Of a stretch of 32,532 nt of DNA, positions 1-7,441 are shown in pieces. The notes beneath the pieces were generated by a model, which had not been told where the DNA came from, made no database searches, and worked only from the letters and a program-made list of their open reading frames with translations. Position 1 is the first letter of the stretch; each line of letters begins with the position of its first letter. The stretch comes from an uncultured Clostridia bacterium. Its GTDB lineage: Bacteria > Bacillota > Clostridia > TANB77 > CAG-508. The DNA lies in NCBI GenBank assembly GCA_944386785.1, contig CALXCM010000011.1:1-32532 (forward strand). The letters run 5' to 3'. Made by a program: the position numbers and the translations under genes.

Positions 1-291
1 AAAGAAGATGTAAGCTATCAGCCACTAATTAGAATAATTGAAAGTATGCAAGCAGCAGTTGAAAAAATACCAATTACAGATGCTTTTGACGAATTAGATT
101 CAGAAAGAGACTACTATAGAGAAAAAAGAAAAGAATCAAACGAAAGACTAATTAGCAGAAAAGGTTTGATTGGAAAAGTAATAGGATTTGCACCTATGGT
201 ATGTATGTTTGTAGGATACTTAATTATACCATTAGTATTTGTTGGATTAACAAGTATGGCTTCATCAATGAGCTCATTAACATCTCAATAA
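1..291 (+). CDS. TadC-like type II secretion F-domain protein, C-terminal part
   Basis: The frame is open from base 1, so the gene starts before the window; the ATG at 46 is internal. The visible 96 residues have a charged stretch rich in Arg, Glu and Lys, then one strongly hydrophobic segment (about residues 61-85 of the visible part) and a short Ser-rich tail. That layout matches the C-terminus of TadC/GspF-type inner-membrane pilus assembly proteins, where a basic helix precedes the last membrane span. The call also leans on the neighbours, a run of small N-terminally hydrophobic proteins starting 27 bases downstream, as expected for a Tad/Flp pilus operon. Family assignment is an inference from architecture; no catalytic motif exists to confirm it. 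Confidence 0.55.
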   Translation, partial: KEDVSYQPLIRIIESMQAAVEKIPITDAFDELDSERDYYREKRKESNERLISRKGLIGKVIGFAPMVCMFVGYLIIPLVFVGLTSMASSMSSLTSQ

Positions 292-318
292 ATTTTAGCA
301 AAATAAGGAGGACAAAAG

Positions 319-1074
319 ATGGAAAATGCATCAAAAGCACTTATAATAGCTGGAAGTGTATTAATTGCACTTATAATAATTGGAGCCTTAATATTAATGT
401 TTAGTAACTTAACAGCATATCAAAGAAATAATACACAAACCACAAGAGAAGCACAAATAACAGAATTTAATAGAGAATATGAAACATATGATAGAGACAA
501 TGTAAGAGGAAGTGAGCTATATTCTCTATTAAATAAAGTAATAGATTATAACAGAAGACAATCAACAGAAGGAACAGGATGGGCAGACCAAGGAAAAGAC
601 ATAAATTATGAAGCAATGGAAATAAAATTTTCATTAGATAATGTTTCAAATAACCTAATTGCAGATAATAGCAAAGGAAAATTGTTAATTAAAAATAATA
701 GTTATACAGTAAATAAAAGTAATAATTCCTTTGAAAACTCTATAAAAAATGAAATAGATAGATTAGAAAATACATATGGACAAGATTCATTAACAAATTT
801 AACAACAAACTTAACAGCAATATTTATAAGTGATAGATCACAACAAAGCGAAAAAGAAAAAGCTGTAAGAGACTTTAATGTGGCATCAAAAAAATTAGAT
901 ATATCTAGTTTTGATGAAATAGATGAAGACAGTAACATAAGAGAAGATGTATATAAATATTATGAATATATACAATTTAAAAGAGCATACTTTAATTGTA
1001 CAAATGTAAAATATAACAGCAAAACAGGTAGAATTATATCAATGGAATTTGAAGCAACAGGTAAATTAAATTAA
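319..1074 (+). CDS. Pilin-like protein, MENASKAL family, member 1
   Basis: A 251-residue protein beginning MENASKALIIAG with a hydrophobic helix from about residue 7 to 29 and no cleavable Sec signal. After the helix comes a shared motif of this locus (EFN..YE.Y...NVRG.....L), and the C-terminus ends in a strand pattern with KTGRI. The same start, helix and motifs recur in the next genes, so this is a paralogous family of probable pilins or pseudopilins. The strong AGGAGG at about 306 fixes the start. It follows the TadC-like gene, supporting a Tad-type pilus. I do not recognise the exact family. The long central insert relative to its paralogues (about residues 125-200) is unexplained. Confidence 0.7.
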   Translation: MENASKALIIAGSVLIALIIIGALILMFSNLTAYQRNNTQTTREAQITEFNREYETYDRDNVRGSELYSLLNKVIDYNRRQSTEGTGWADQGKDINYEAMEIKFSLDNVSNNLIADNSKGKLLIKNNSYTVNKSNNSFENSIKNEIDRLENTYGQDSLTNLTTNLTAIFISDRSQQSEKEKAVRDFNVASKKLDISSFDEIDEDSNIREDVYKYYEYIQFKRAYFNCTNVKYNSKTGRIISMEFEATGKLN

Positions 1075-1088
1075 TTAGGAGTAAAAAT

Positions 1089-1583
1089 ATGGAGAATGCA
1101 TCAAAAGCATTAATTATGGCAGCAGGTGTTTTAATAGGAATTTTAATATTATCACTAGCTGCATATTTAATTGCAAGTTTTGGTTCAACTTCTGCAGAAA
1201 TTCATAGACAAAAGCAAGCAGATCAAACCAACGAATTTAATACTCAATTTACAAAATATCAAGGTAGTGATGATGTAACTATACATACAATAGTTAGCCT
1301 AGCAAATATTGCTACACAAAACAATGTTGATTACGAATTACCTAGAGAAACAGGAATAATAAATGATAATAATTATTCAAAATTTTATGTACAAATAGTA
1401 TTTGATAATAAACCAATAGAAGGAGGATATAATTCTCCATCAACTATAGATTATAATACACTTATAAAAAATGATACTCAGGGAATTACATCATCAAATC
1501 AATCTTTAAAAAAATATGATTGTAAGGTATTTGTAAGTAACAGCACAAAAAGAGTGTACAAAGTTGTATTTAACGAAAAGTAG
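1089..1583 (+). CDS. Pilin-like protein, MENASKAL family, member 2
   Basis: A 164-residue protein with the family start MENASKALIMAAG, a hydrophobic helix at about residues 7-30, then a polar region containing EFNTQFTKYQG, the counterpart of the FNQKFEQYIG motif in members at 2090 and 2539. The next block (VTIHTIVSLANIATQNN) corresponds to the VNSLVSAVNTNN block of the paralogues. The C-terminal strand YKVVFNEK parallels their final strand. It starts 14 bases after the previous stop, in one operon. Function is inferred to be a minor pilin or pseudopilin; no processing site is obvious because the usual Gly/Glu prepilin signature is missing. Confidence 0.7.
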   Translation: MENASKALIMAAGVLIGILILSLAAYLIASFGSTSAEIHRQKQADQTNEFNTQFTKYQGSDDVTIHTIVSLANIATQNNVDYELPRETGIINDNNYSKFYVQIVFDNKPIEGGYNSPSTIDYNTLIKNDTQGITSSNQSLKKYDCKVFVSNSTKRVYKVVFNEK

Positions 1584-1591
1584 AGGTAAAA

Positions 1592-2023
1592 ATGAAAAAA
1601 TTAGCTATAATATTTTTTATAGGGGTTGTTTTAATAGTAGGAATTTCATATATGTATTTAAACTATAAATCAAGCTATTATGAAGCAAAAAAAGAAAATA
1701 ATCAATTTGAAAGTTACTTAAATCAAGAGTTTTATGGAGCAGAAGTAGTAACTTTAATAAATAAAGCATATGACAATAACTTAACATCTAAAGTAGAAAA
1801 AGATAATAAAGGAAATTTTATAGAAAATGAAGAAAATTCTATTAAAATAGATTTAAAAATGACAGATGTAGATGAAATATTTAATATGGAAAAGCTTTAT
1901 TTAGGTGGAATGGACAATTTTATAAAATTCTATAACAATATAAAATTTAAATGCACAAAAATAGATTATCATAAAAAAACAGGTAAAATTAGATATATGC
2001 TAATAGAACAAATTACAGAATAG
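1592..2023 (+). CDS. Pilin-like membrane-anchored protein
   Basis: A 143-residue protein with a basic start (MKK) and one hydrophobic segment at residues 4-24. It lacks the MENASKAL start of its neighbours but keeps the rest of the architecture: NNQFESYLNQEFYGAEVVTL matches the FNQKFEQYIGENVRGANVNSL block, and the C-terminus has FKCTKIDYHKKTGKI, close to FNCTNVKYNSKTGRI in the protein from 319. It is therefore a divergent paralogue with a replaced or drifted N-terminus. It starts 8 bases after the previous stop. Probably a minor pilin of the same structure; this is inference from shared motifs and operon position. Confidence 0.65.
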   Translation: MKKLAIIFFIGVVLIVGISYMYLNYKSSYYEAKKENNQFESYLNQEFYGAEVVTLINKAYDNNLTSKVEKDNKGNFIENEENSIKIDLKMTDVDEIFNMEKLYLGGMDNFIKFYNNIKFKCTKIDYHKKTGKIRYMLIEQITE

Positions 2024-2089
2024 ATTTTAAATAAGTTATTAATATTTTAAATTTATATAAACAAAAGTAAAAATAAGGAGGAATTTATT

Positions 2090-2515
2090 ATGGAGAATGC
2101 ATCAAAAGCATTAATTATCGCAGGAGCAATACTTCTTGCAATTTTAATCATATCATTAGGAATAATGATATATAATCAAGCAGCAGGAGTTGTAAATAAT
2201 AACTCAATGACAGAAGCAGAGGTTAATTCATTTAACCAAAAATTTGAACAATACATAGGAGAAAATGTTAGAGGAGCAAATGTAAATTCACTAGTTAGTG
2301 CAGTAAATACAAACAACATGTCAACAGATGACGAATCTGAAAGAGTAACAATTACAGGTTCAGTAATAACAGAAAATACAAGTGACAATAATGCAGCAAC
2401 AACATATAACAAAACAGCTCAAACAGGGAAAACATACAAAGTAGAAATTGCAGGATATACAACAGGTGGATTAATTCAAACAATAAACATATCAGAAGCA
2501 TCAGCTTCAAACTAA
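2090..2515 (+). CDS. Pilin-like protein, tandem copy A
   Basis: A 141-residue protein: MENASKALIIAG start, hydrophobic helix residues 7-28, then the FNQKFEQYIGENVRG motif at about residues 48-62 and a short C-terminal domain ending in TYKVEIAGYTTGGLIQTI. It is almost identical over its first 85 residues to the next protein (from 2539), so the two are a recent tandem duplication. A clear AAGGAGG precedes the ATG. The compact size and duplication fit a major pilin, but no structural family is recognised. The Glu/Gly prepilin-peptidase signature of type IV pilins is not evident. Confidence 0.72.
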   Translation: MENASKALIIAGAILLAILIISLGIMIYNQAAGVVNNNSMTEAEVNSFNQKFEQYIGENVRGANVNSLVSAVNTNNMSTDDESERVTITGSVITENTSDNNAATTYNKTAQTGKTYKVEIAGYTTGGLIQTINISEASASN

Positions 2516-2538
2516 AGATAAGATAGGAGGAAAAAGTT

Positions 2539-2955
2539 ATGGAGAATGCATCAAAAGCATTAATTATTGCAGGAGCAATACTTCTTGCAATCTTAATCAT
2601 ATCATTAGGAATAATGATATATAACCAAGCAGCAGGAGTTGTAAATAATAACTCAATGACAGAAGCAGAGGTTAATTCATTTAACCAAAAATTTGAACAA
2701 TATATAGGAGAAAATGTTAGAGGAGCAAGTGTAAATGCATTAATAAGTGCAGTAAACACAAACAATATGTCAACAGATGACGAATCTGAAAGAGTAACTT
2801 TAGAAGGTGTTTCAGCAAATGCAAATGATAATACAGAAGCACCAACATATTTAAAAGAAGCAAAAAATGGACAAACATATAAAGTAGAAATTTCAGGATA
2901 TACAACAGGTGGATTAATTCAAAAAATAAAAATAACATCTAATACAACAAACTAA
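2539..2955 (+). CDS. Pilin-like protein, tandem copy B
   Basis: A 138-residue near-duplicate of the preceding protein. The N-terminal helix and the motif block through MSTDDESERVT are the same apart from a few substitutions; the region after residue 88 has diverged (LEGVSANANDN in place of the sequence in copy A), and the C-terminal TYKVEISGYTTGGLIQ is again conserved. Divergence confined to the middle suggests a surface-exposed variable segment between two conserved elements. It starts 23 bases after copy A with AGGAGG at 2526. Likely a major pilin paralogue; inferred from context. Confidence 0.72.
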   Translation: MENASKALIIAGAILLAILIISLGIMIYNQAAGVVNNNSMTEAEVNSFNQKFEQYIGENVRGASVNALISAVNTNNMSTDDESERVTLEGVSANANDNTEAPTYLKEAKNGQTYKVEISGYTTGGLIQKIKITSNTTN

Positions 2956-2992
2956 TTAGATAAAATTTAAAATATAAAAGGAGGGTTTAGTT

Positions 2993-3634
2993 ATGGAGAA
3001 TGCAGCAGATGCTTTAAAACTTGCAGCATGGGTATTAATATTTGTTTTGGCATTATCCATAGCTATGAATGCCTTTTCAACAACAAGAGCTGCATCAAAT
3101 ACAATATTAAACAATAAAGATAGAGAATATGATTATACATATGTAGAAGAAAACTTAGATGGCTCAGGAAATGTTGTTACAGATAGAGTTGTTGGACTAG
3201 AAAGTATAGTACCAGCTATATATAAATCATATCAAGAAAACTATAAAATTGTTTTTGAAAATGGAATTTTTCCAAATGGAGTATATAAACAAGAAGATGA
3301 AACAGGTGTTATGCAACCAATAAACTATATAGATTTAAGAAGAGAAACACTTGGTTCAGATACTCAAAGAGAAGAATTTGTAATGTCAATTTTATATGGA
3401 ACTAAATATGATAAATTTCAAGATGTAAAAAATACTGTTAGAGAAAATATGGGAATAGCCTTGAATGATACAGGGATTTATGATACAATAGGTAATAGAA
3501 GGTTAAAAGAAAGTATTGGTATATACTATCAAGAAGAATTAGGAGAAGGAAATAACCCTAATCAAGGTGAAGAAAGTAATGTACCAGAAGCTAATAAAAC
3601 AGAGAAAAGAGTAATAACATATTCAAATATTTAA
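2993..3634 (+). CDS. Pilin-like protein, MENAADAL variant
   Basis: A 213-residue protein beginning MENAADALKLAAWVL, a variant of the family start, with the hydrophobic helix at residues 8-28. The rest is hydrophilic and includes VVGLESIVPAIYKSYQENYKIVFE, possibly the counterpart of the V..L...V block of the smaller paralogues, now followed by a strand. The C-terminus is polar, rich in Asn and Glu, with no second membrane segment. AAGGAGGG precedes the ATG. It sits in the same operon as the duplicated pilins. Probably a minor pilin or pseudopilin with a larger head domain; no known domain recognised. Confidence 0.65.
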   Translation: MENAADALKLAAWVLIFVLALSIAMNAFSTTRAASNTILNNKDREYDYTYVEENLDGSGNVVTDRVVGLESIVPAIYKSYQENYKIVFENGIFPNGVYKQEDETGVMQPINYIDLRRETLGSDTQREEFVMSILYGTKYDKFQDVKNTVRENMGIALNDTGIYDTIGNRRLKESIGIYYQEELGEGNNPNQGEESNVPEANKTEKRVITYSNI

Positions 3635-3660
3635 AGGTCAACCCTTAAAAGGAGGATATC

Positions 3661-4200
3661 ATGGGAGATACATTAATTACCGTAATAGCAATTGTACTAG
3701 CTGCTGTTTTAATGTTTGTTTTTCCACTAATGACAATGTCTGATAGAACAGATGATGTGTCACAATTAGCTGTAGAAACAGCAACTACAGAATTTGTGGA
3801 TGATGTTAGAACTACAGGAAAATTAACAATGGATAAATATAGTAGATTTGTTGAAGAAATTTCTGCAACAGGAAATAGTTATGATGTAGAAATGGAAGTT
3901 CAAGTACTAGATGAAAATCCAGGAAAGAAAACAACACAAGCTGAATCAACAAAAATTGGTGAAAATGTATATTATTCAATGTACACATCACAAATATTAG
4001 ATACAATAAATCCATCAAGTGGAACTACTAAAACATTAGCTTTAAAAGAAGGAGATATTTTCTCAGCAAGTGTAAAAAATACAAACACAACATTATCACA
4101 ACAACTTAAAAATTTCTTCTACACTGTAACAGGAAATGATACATATACAATTGCAGCAGAACATGCTGGTATAGTTACAGCAAACGGAGCTGGAAATTAA
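3661..4200 (+). CDS. Small membrane-anchored pilus-locus protein
   Basis: A 179-residue protein with a short N-terminus (MGDTLI) running straight into a hydrophobic helix (residues 5-26), then a polar domain starting SDRTDDVSQLAVETATTEFVD. The pattern of one N-terminal helix followed by a charged amphipathic segment resembles TadE/TadF-type pseudopilins. I do not recognise a named family. It follows the previous gene by 26 bases with AAAGGAGG at about 3648, and a strong palindrome lies directly after its stop, so it may end the first transcript of the cluster. Confidence 0.6.
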   Translation: MGDTLITVIAIVLAAVLMFVFPLMTMSDRTDDVSQLAVETATTEFVDDVRTTGKLTMDKYSRFVEEISATGNSYDVEMEVQVLDENPGKKTTQAESTKIGENVYYSMYTSQILDTINPSSGTTKTLALKEGDIFSASVKNTNTTLSQQLKNFFYTVTGNDTYTIAAEHAGIVTANGAGN

Positions 4201-4215
4201 AATAAAAACAATACT

Positions 4216-4250
4216 AGCTTGTAATAATATTATTACAAGCTTATTTTATT
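4216..4250 (+). terminator. Perfect 26-bp palindrome with T-rich tail
   Basis: Bases 4216-4241 form a perfect inverted repeat (AGCTTGTAATAAT then its complement), followed by TATTTTATTA. It lies between two genes of the pilus cluster, 30 bases before the next start codon. The imperfect T tract suggests a leaky terminator or an RNA-processing hairpin that lowers expression of the downstream gene relative to the pilins. Confidence 0.55.
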
Positions 4251-4270
4251 ACAAAGGAAAGAAGTAGATT

Positions 4271-5875
4271 ATGAGTTTACAAAGTTTAGCGGTAATATTT
4301 ATTATAATAGTTTTACCAATTTCAATGGTGTTAACTGTATATGTCCAAAATCAAGTAGAAACATTAGAACTTCAAGTATCTTATGATACAAAACTGATGA
4401 ATGCTACTTATGATGCCTTAAAAGCATTTCAATTAAATACAGTAAATAGTAGTACATCAGATTTGTCGAATTCTAAAATAAGGGATATACAAGCATCTGT
4501 AAATACATTTTTCAATTCAATAGCAAGTAATTTTAATATGGCAGGATATAATAAAGACATTTTGCAAGATTATGTGCCAGCACTTGTATATACAATGTAT
4601 GATGGATATTATATCTATTCACCATTTACAAATACATTAGATGATGAAGACAATACAGGAACAACTTATCATGATGGAGATAAACTATATAATTTAAAAC
4701 CATATATTCACTATAGTGTAAGATATAAATCAGGAAGCACTGATGTTGTAATAACATACACATTAGATAACTATATAACAGTAGAAGGATATGTAAATGG
4801 AACTGCAGAATTTAGAAGTGGATATTTATTAGATAATGTAACAGGTGGTTCTGGAGGAAGTATTTCATATAGAGGAATTCCAATATATTCTTCTGAAACA
4901 TTAAGAGAAGATTTAGGAATCTACCAAAATTCAGGAGACACAAGTGCTACAATAAAACAATATAGATACATCAAAATGAATGGTGTAAAATATTATTTAG
5001 ATGAATCTACAGGAGAATGGTTTTCTATATTAGGTGGAGAAAAGCATGTAAATGCAGATGCTAATTTTAAAACTACAACAGATGCAGGATACAGATATTA
5101 TAATGAAGCAAAAGAATTTACAACTTGGGTTAGAAATAATTTAGGAAACTTAAAAACATCTGATGCGGTTGATGAAGATGGAACATCTCTTAGAGATAAA
5201 TTTGGAGATAATTTGGTATTTGATAGGCAAGGAACAATATCAATAGAAGACGAAAAATCTTTATTTAATCAACAAAGATTAGCAGTAATTAGATATTCAA
5301 TCGAAAAAAATCTATCAATTGCTATTGCAAACTATAATGACTATTCAGGAGTAACAGGAGTTAGATTTGCAATGCCAACACTAGCAGAAGATGAATGGGA
5401 AAAAATATTAAATAATGTTTCAATAATTAGCTTTATGCAAGGTTTAAGTATTGGTGGAAAACTATATAATGGATATTCAATAGTAACAAACACAAAAACA
5501 GAAGAAGTTGTAAACTTAGATTCAATATATATAACTACAGGAAGTAATGAATATCATAGAGTAACAGATAGTGACTTAATAAGTAATTCAAATATCACAG
5601 GAGCATTTTTCAATGTAGATTTTGAAAGAAAATCAGTAACATCAGGTGGAGGAACATCATATTTTTATCCACATAGAGAAACAGGTTGCTATTCTTCTAT
5701 TGTGACTCAAACAAATAACGAAGTTCCAGAAAATATGTATGAATATGTTGCAAATTTAGGAAGAGAAAACCAAGGTTTAGCAAGTGCATATTTTACAGCA
5801 TTAGGAAGAGAAAGATATTCTATGTATAGAACAAATAATAATCCTCAAGAAATATTAAAATCATTTACAAATTAA
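4271..5875 (+). CDS. Large membrane-anchored protein of the pilus locus
   Basis: A 534-residue protein with an N-terminal hydrophobic segment (about residues 5-24, IIIVLPISMVLTVYVQNQVE) and a long extracellular part with no further membrane span. Residues 25-85 look helical and resemble the amphipathic stalk after a TadE/TadG-type anchor; the remainder is Tyr-, Ser- and Gly-rich with YDGYYIYSPF near residue 113. The stretch of TG, GGSGG and YYLDESTGEWF suggests beta-rich surface domains. It is the last gene before spoIVB, after the 4216 palindrome. It could be a tip or minor pilus subunit. No recognised catalytic motif; function is not known. Confidence 0.6.
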   Translation: MSLQSLAVIFIIIVLPISMVLTVYVQNQVETLELQVSYDTKLMNATYDALKAFQLNTVNSSTSDLSNSKIRDIQASVNTFFNSIASNFNMAGYNKDILQDYVPALVYTMYDGYYIYSPFTNTLDDEDNTGTTYHDGDKLYNLKPYIHYSVRYKSGSTDVVITYTLDNYITVEGYVNGTAEFRSGYLLDNVTGGSGGSISYRGIPIYSSETLREDLGIYQNSGDTSATIKQYRYIKMNGVKYYLDESTGEWFSILGGEKHVNADANFKTTTDAGYRYYNEAKEFTTWVRNNLGNLKTSDAVDEDGTSLRDKFGDNLVFDRQGTISIEDEKSLFNQQRLAVIRYSIEKNLSIAIANYNDYSGVTGVRFAMPTLAEDEWEKILNNVSIISFMQGLSIGGKLYNGYSIVTNTKTEEVVNLDSIYITTGSNEYHRVTDSDLISNSNITGAFFNVDFERKSVTSGGGTSYFYPHRETGCYSSIVTQTNNEVPENMYEYVANLGRENQGLASAYFTALGRERYSMYRTNNNPQEILKSFTN

Positions 5876-5946
5876 AAAATAAAATAAAAGAATATAAATT
5901 TTAAAAAAGTAAATACTAGTAATAGAAAAATTTAAAGGAGACTACT

Positions 5947-7173
5947 ATGAAAAAAGTTTTGAAAATGCTATTACTAGTATTTTTTTTAGTTGTTATTTAC
6001 TTATATACTTTAGTTATTACAAATATACCTCAAAATATTATTTTGTTCCAAGGAGAAAATTTAAAATTGGAAAATATATTAGGCTTAAACTTTAGAAGTT
6101 CAATAGAAACATCATCACAAGAAGAAAATAAAAAGATTTCAGAAAATACAGGAAAATCAAGTATTGAAGTTAGTCTATTTAATAAAATTTTTGTAAAAGA
6201 AATAGAGGTTGATGTTTTGCCAAAAACTAAAGTAGTGCCAGTAGGAAACATTGCAGGTGTAAAGCTATATACAAGTGGTGTTTTAGTTGTCCGGAATGTC
6301 GGAAATAGAAGGAAAAGATAATAAAAAATATAAACCATATGAAAACTCTGGAATAGAAGAAGGAGATAGAATAACAAAAATAAATAAAATTTCAATATCA
6401 ACTACAAATGATTTAATAAGACTTGTTAATAACTCTAAAGGAAAAGAAGTAGAAATAACTTATGTGCATGATGAAGAAATAAAAGAATGTAGCATAGAAC
6501 CAGTAGAAACAAGTAAAGAAGAATATAAATTAGGATTGTGGGTAAGAGATAGTGCAGCAGGAGTTGGAACAATAACTTTTTATGAACCAGAAACAAAAAC
6601 CTTTGGAGCATTAGGTCATGGAATAACAGATATAGATACAAACGAATTAATAGACATTGCATCAGGTGAATTTGTAACAACAAGAATATTAAATATAACT
6701 AAAGGAGAAAAAGAAAACCCACGGAAAAATTCAAGGAACAATAGAAAATCAAAAAGAAATTGGAACAATATCAAAAAATACAGCATTTGGAATATATGGT
6801 AAAGTAGAAGATTTATCAAGCCTAAACATAGATTTATCAGAGAAAATGGAAGTTATGACAAGAGACGAAATAAAAAAGGGAAAAGCAACAATTTTATGTA
6901 GTTTAGATAATCGGAAAACCAAAAGAATATGAAATCGAGATAGAAGAAATATATAAAGAAAATAACTATGATAATAAAAGTATGCTAATAAAAGTAACAG
7001 ACGAAGAACTATTAGAAAAAACAGGAGGAATAATACAAGGTATGTCAGGCTCTCCAATAATACAAAATGGAAAATTTGTAGGAGCAGTAACACATGTATT
7101 AGTAAAAGACCCAAAAGAAGGCTATGGAGTATTTGGAGACATTATGCTAAAGCAATCTAAAATGTCCAATTAG
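5947..7173 (+). CDS. spoIVB: SpoIVB peptidase, read through three +1 shifts at CGG
   Basis: SpoIVB is the serine peptidase that a forespore secretes to activate SpoIVFA/SpoIVFB and so sigma-K. Read conventionally the gene is in pieces. Skipping the C of CGG at 6292-6294, 6722-6724 and 6912-6914 gives one 407-residue protein, close to the usual length of about 426. It has an N-terminal anchor (residues 5-25), a PDZ domain (about 110-185, with GIEEGDRITKIN), the histidine of GALGHGI (His224) and the nucleophile serine of GMSGSP (Ser366). The three restored residues are Gly116, Gly259 and Gly322 (VVGMSE, NPGKI, DNGKP). AAAGGAG precedes the ATG. Both active-site residues lie beyond the first shift, so the protease exists only if frameshifting happens. 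The alternative is a pseudogene, unlikely because all segments keep family sequence. Confidence 0.85.
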
Positions 7174-7183
7174 GGACAGGTCC

Positions 7184-7205
7184 AAATGGACATTTTTGTC
7201 CATTT
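7184..7205. repeat. Short hairpin after spoIVB
   Basis: AAATGGACA and TGTCCATTT are 9-base inverted arms around a TTTT loop, part of a longer set of GGACA/TGTCC words that runs from about 7163 to 7212. There is no T tract after it, so it is not a classical terminator by itself. Confidence 0.5.
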
Positions 7206-7231
7206 TGGGACACATCTTAAATGAAATCTTT

Positions 7232-7261
7232 AGAGGTTTAAGTTTTTTAAATCTCTTTTTT
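7232..7261 (+). terminator. Rho-independent terminator after spoIVB
   Basis: AGAGGTTTAA pairs with TTAAATCTCT (one G-T pair) around a GTTTT loop and is followed directly by a run of T. It ends the spoIVB transcript 60 bases after its stop. Confidence 0.7.
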
Positions 7262-7339
7262 GTTTCAAGCAAAAATAGTGTTTGAACTCTGACAAATTAC
7301 GACAAAAATGAGAGAAAAAGAACTGTCCCCTTTTTTCTC

Positions 7340-7377
7340 AAATGAGACAAAAATGCTCCGTCCCCATTTGTCTCAAG
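7340..7377 (-). repeat. Dispersed GAGACA/GGGACGGAGC repeat, copy 1
   Basis: This 38-base block on the minus strand matches 23715-23752 on the plus strand at 36 of 38 positions. Its ends are inverted (TGAGACAAA and TTTGTCTCA), so it can fold into a hairpin. Similar GGGGAC and GAGACA words surround both copies. It lies between a terminator and the rlmD promoter and holds no gene. Confidence 0.75.
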
Positions 7378-7378
7378 C

Positions 7379-7407
7379 TTGAATAAATTGGTTAAAGCTG
7401 ATATAAT
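7379..7407 (+). promoter_or_regulatory. Sigma-A type promoter for rlmD
   Basis: TTGAAT (7379-7384) and TATAAT (7402-7407) are separated by 17 bases, 35 bases before the rlmD start codon. The -10 is perfect and the -35 matches four of six positions. Confidence 0.65.
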
Positions 7408-7441
7408 AAAACTATTAAAAAGAGAAAAGGATTGAATAATA

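Noticed and set aside
4185..4188. CGGA in AACGGAGCT and at other places such as 8382, 21382, 23473 and 26301
   Set aside because: In all of these GGA is already in frame and the C belongs to the codon before it, so they are not shift sites.
5880..5940. A sigma-G promoter before spoIVB
   Set aside because: spoIVB is expected to use sigma-G, but I could not find both a GAATA-type -35 and CAT..TA -10 at proper spacing.
6299..6303. TCGGAA in spoIVB, 6 bases after the first shift site
   Set aside because: Here CGG is out of frame (TCG GAA, Ser-Glu), so it is ordinary reading and no shift is needed.
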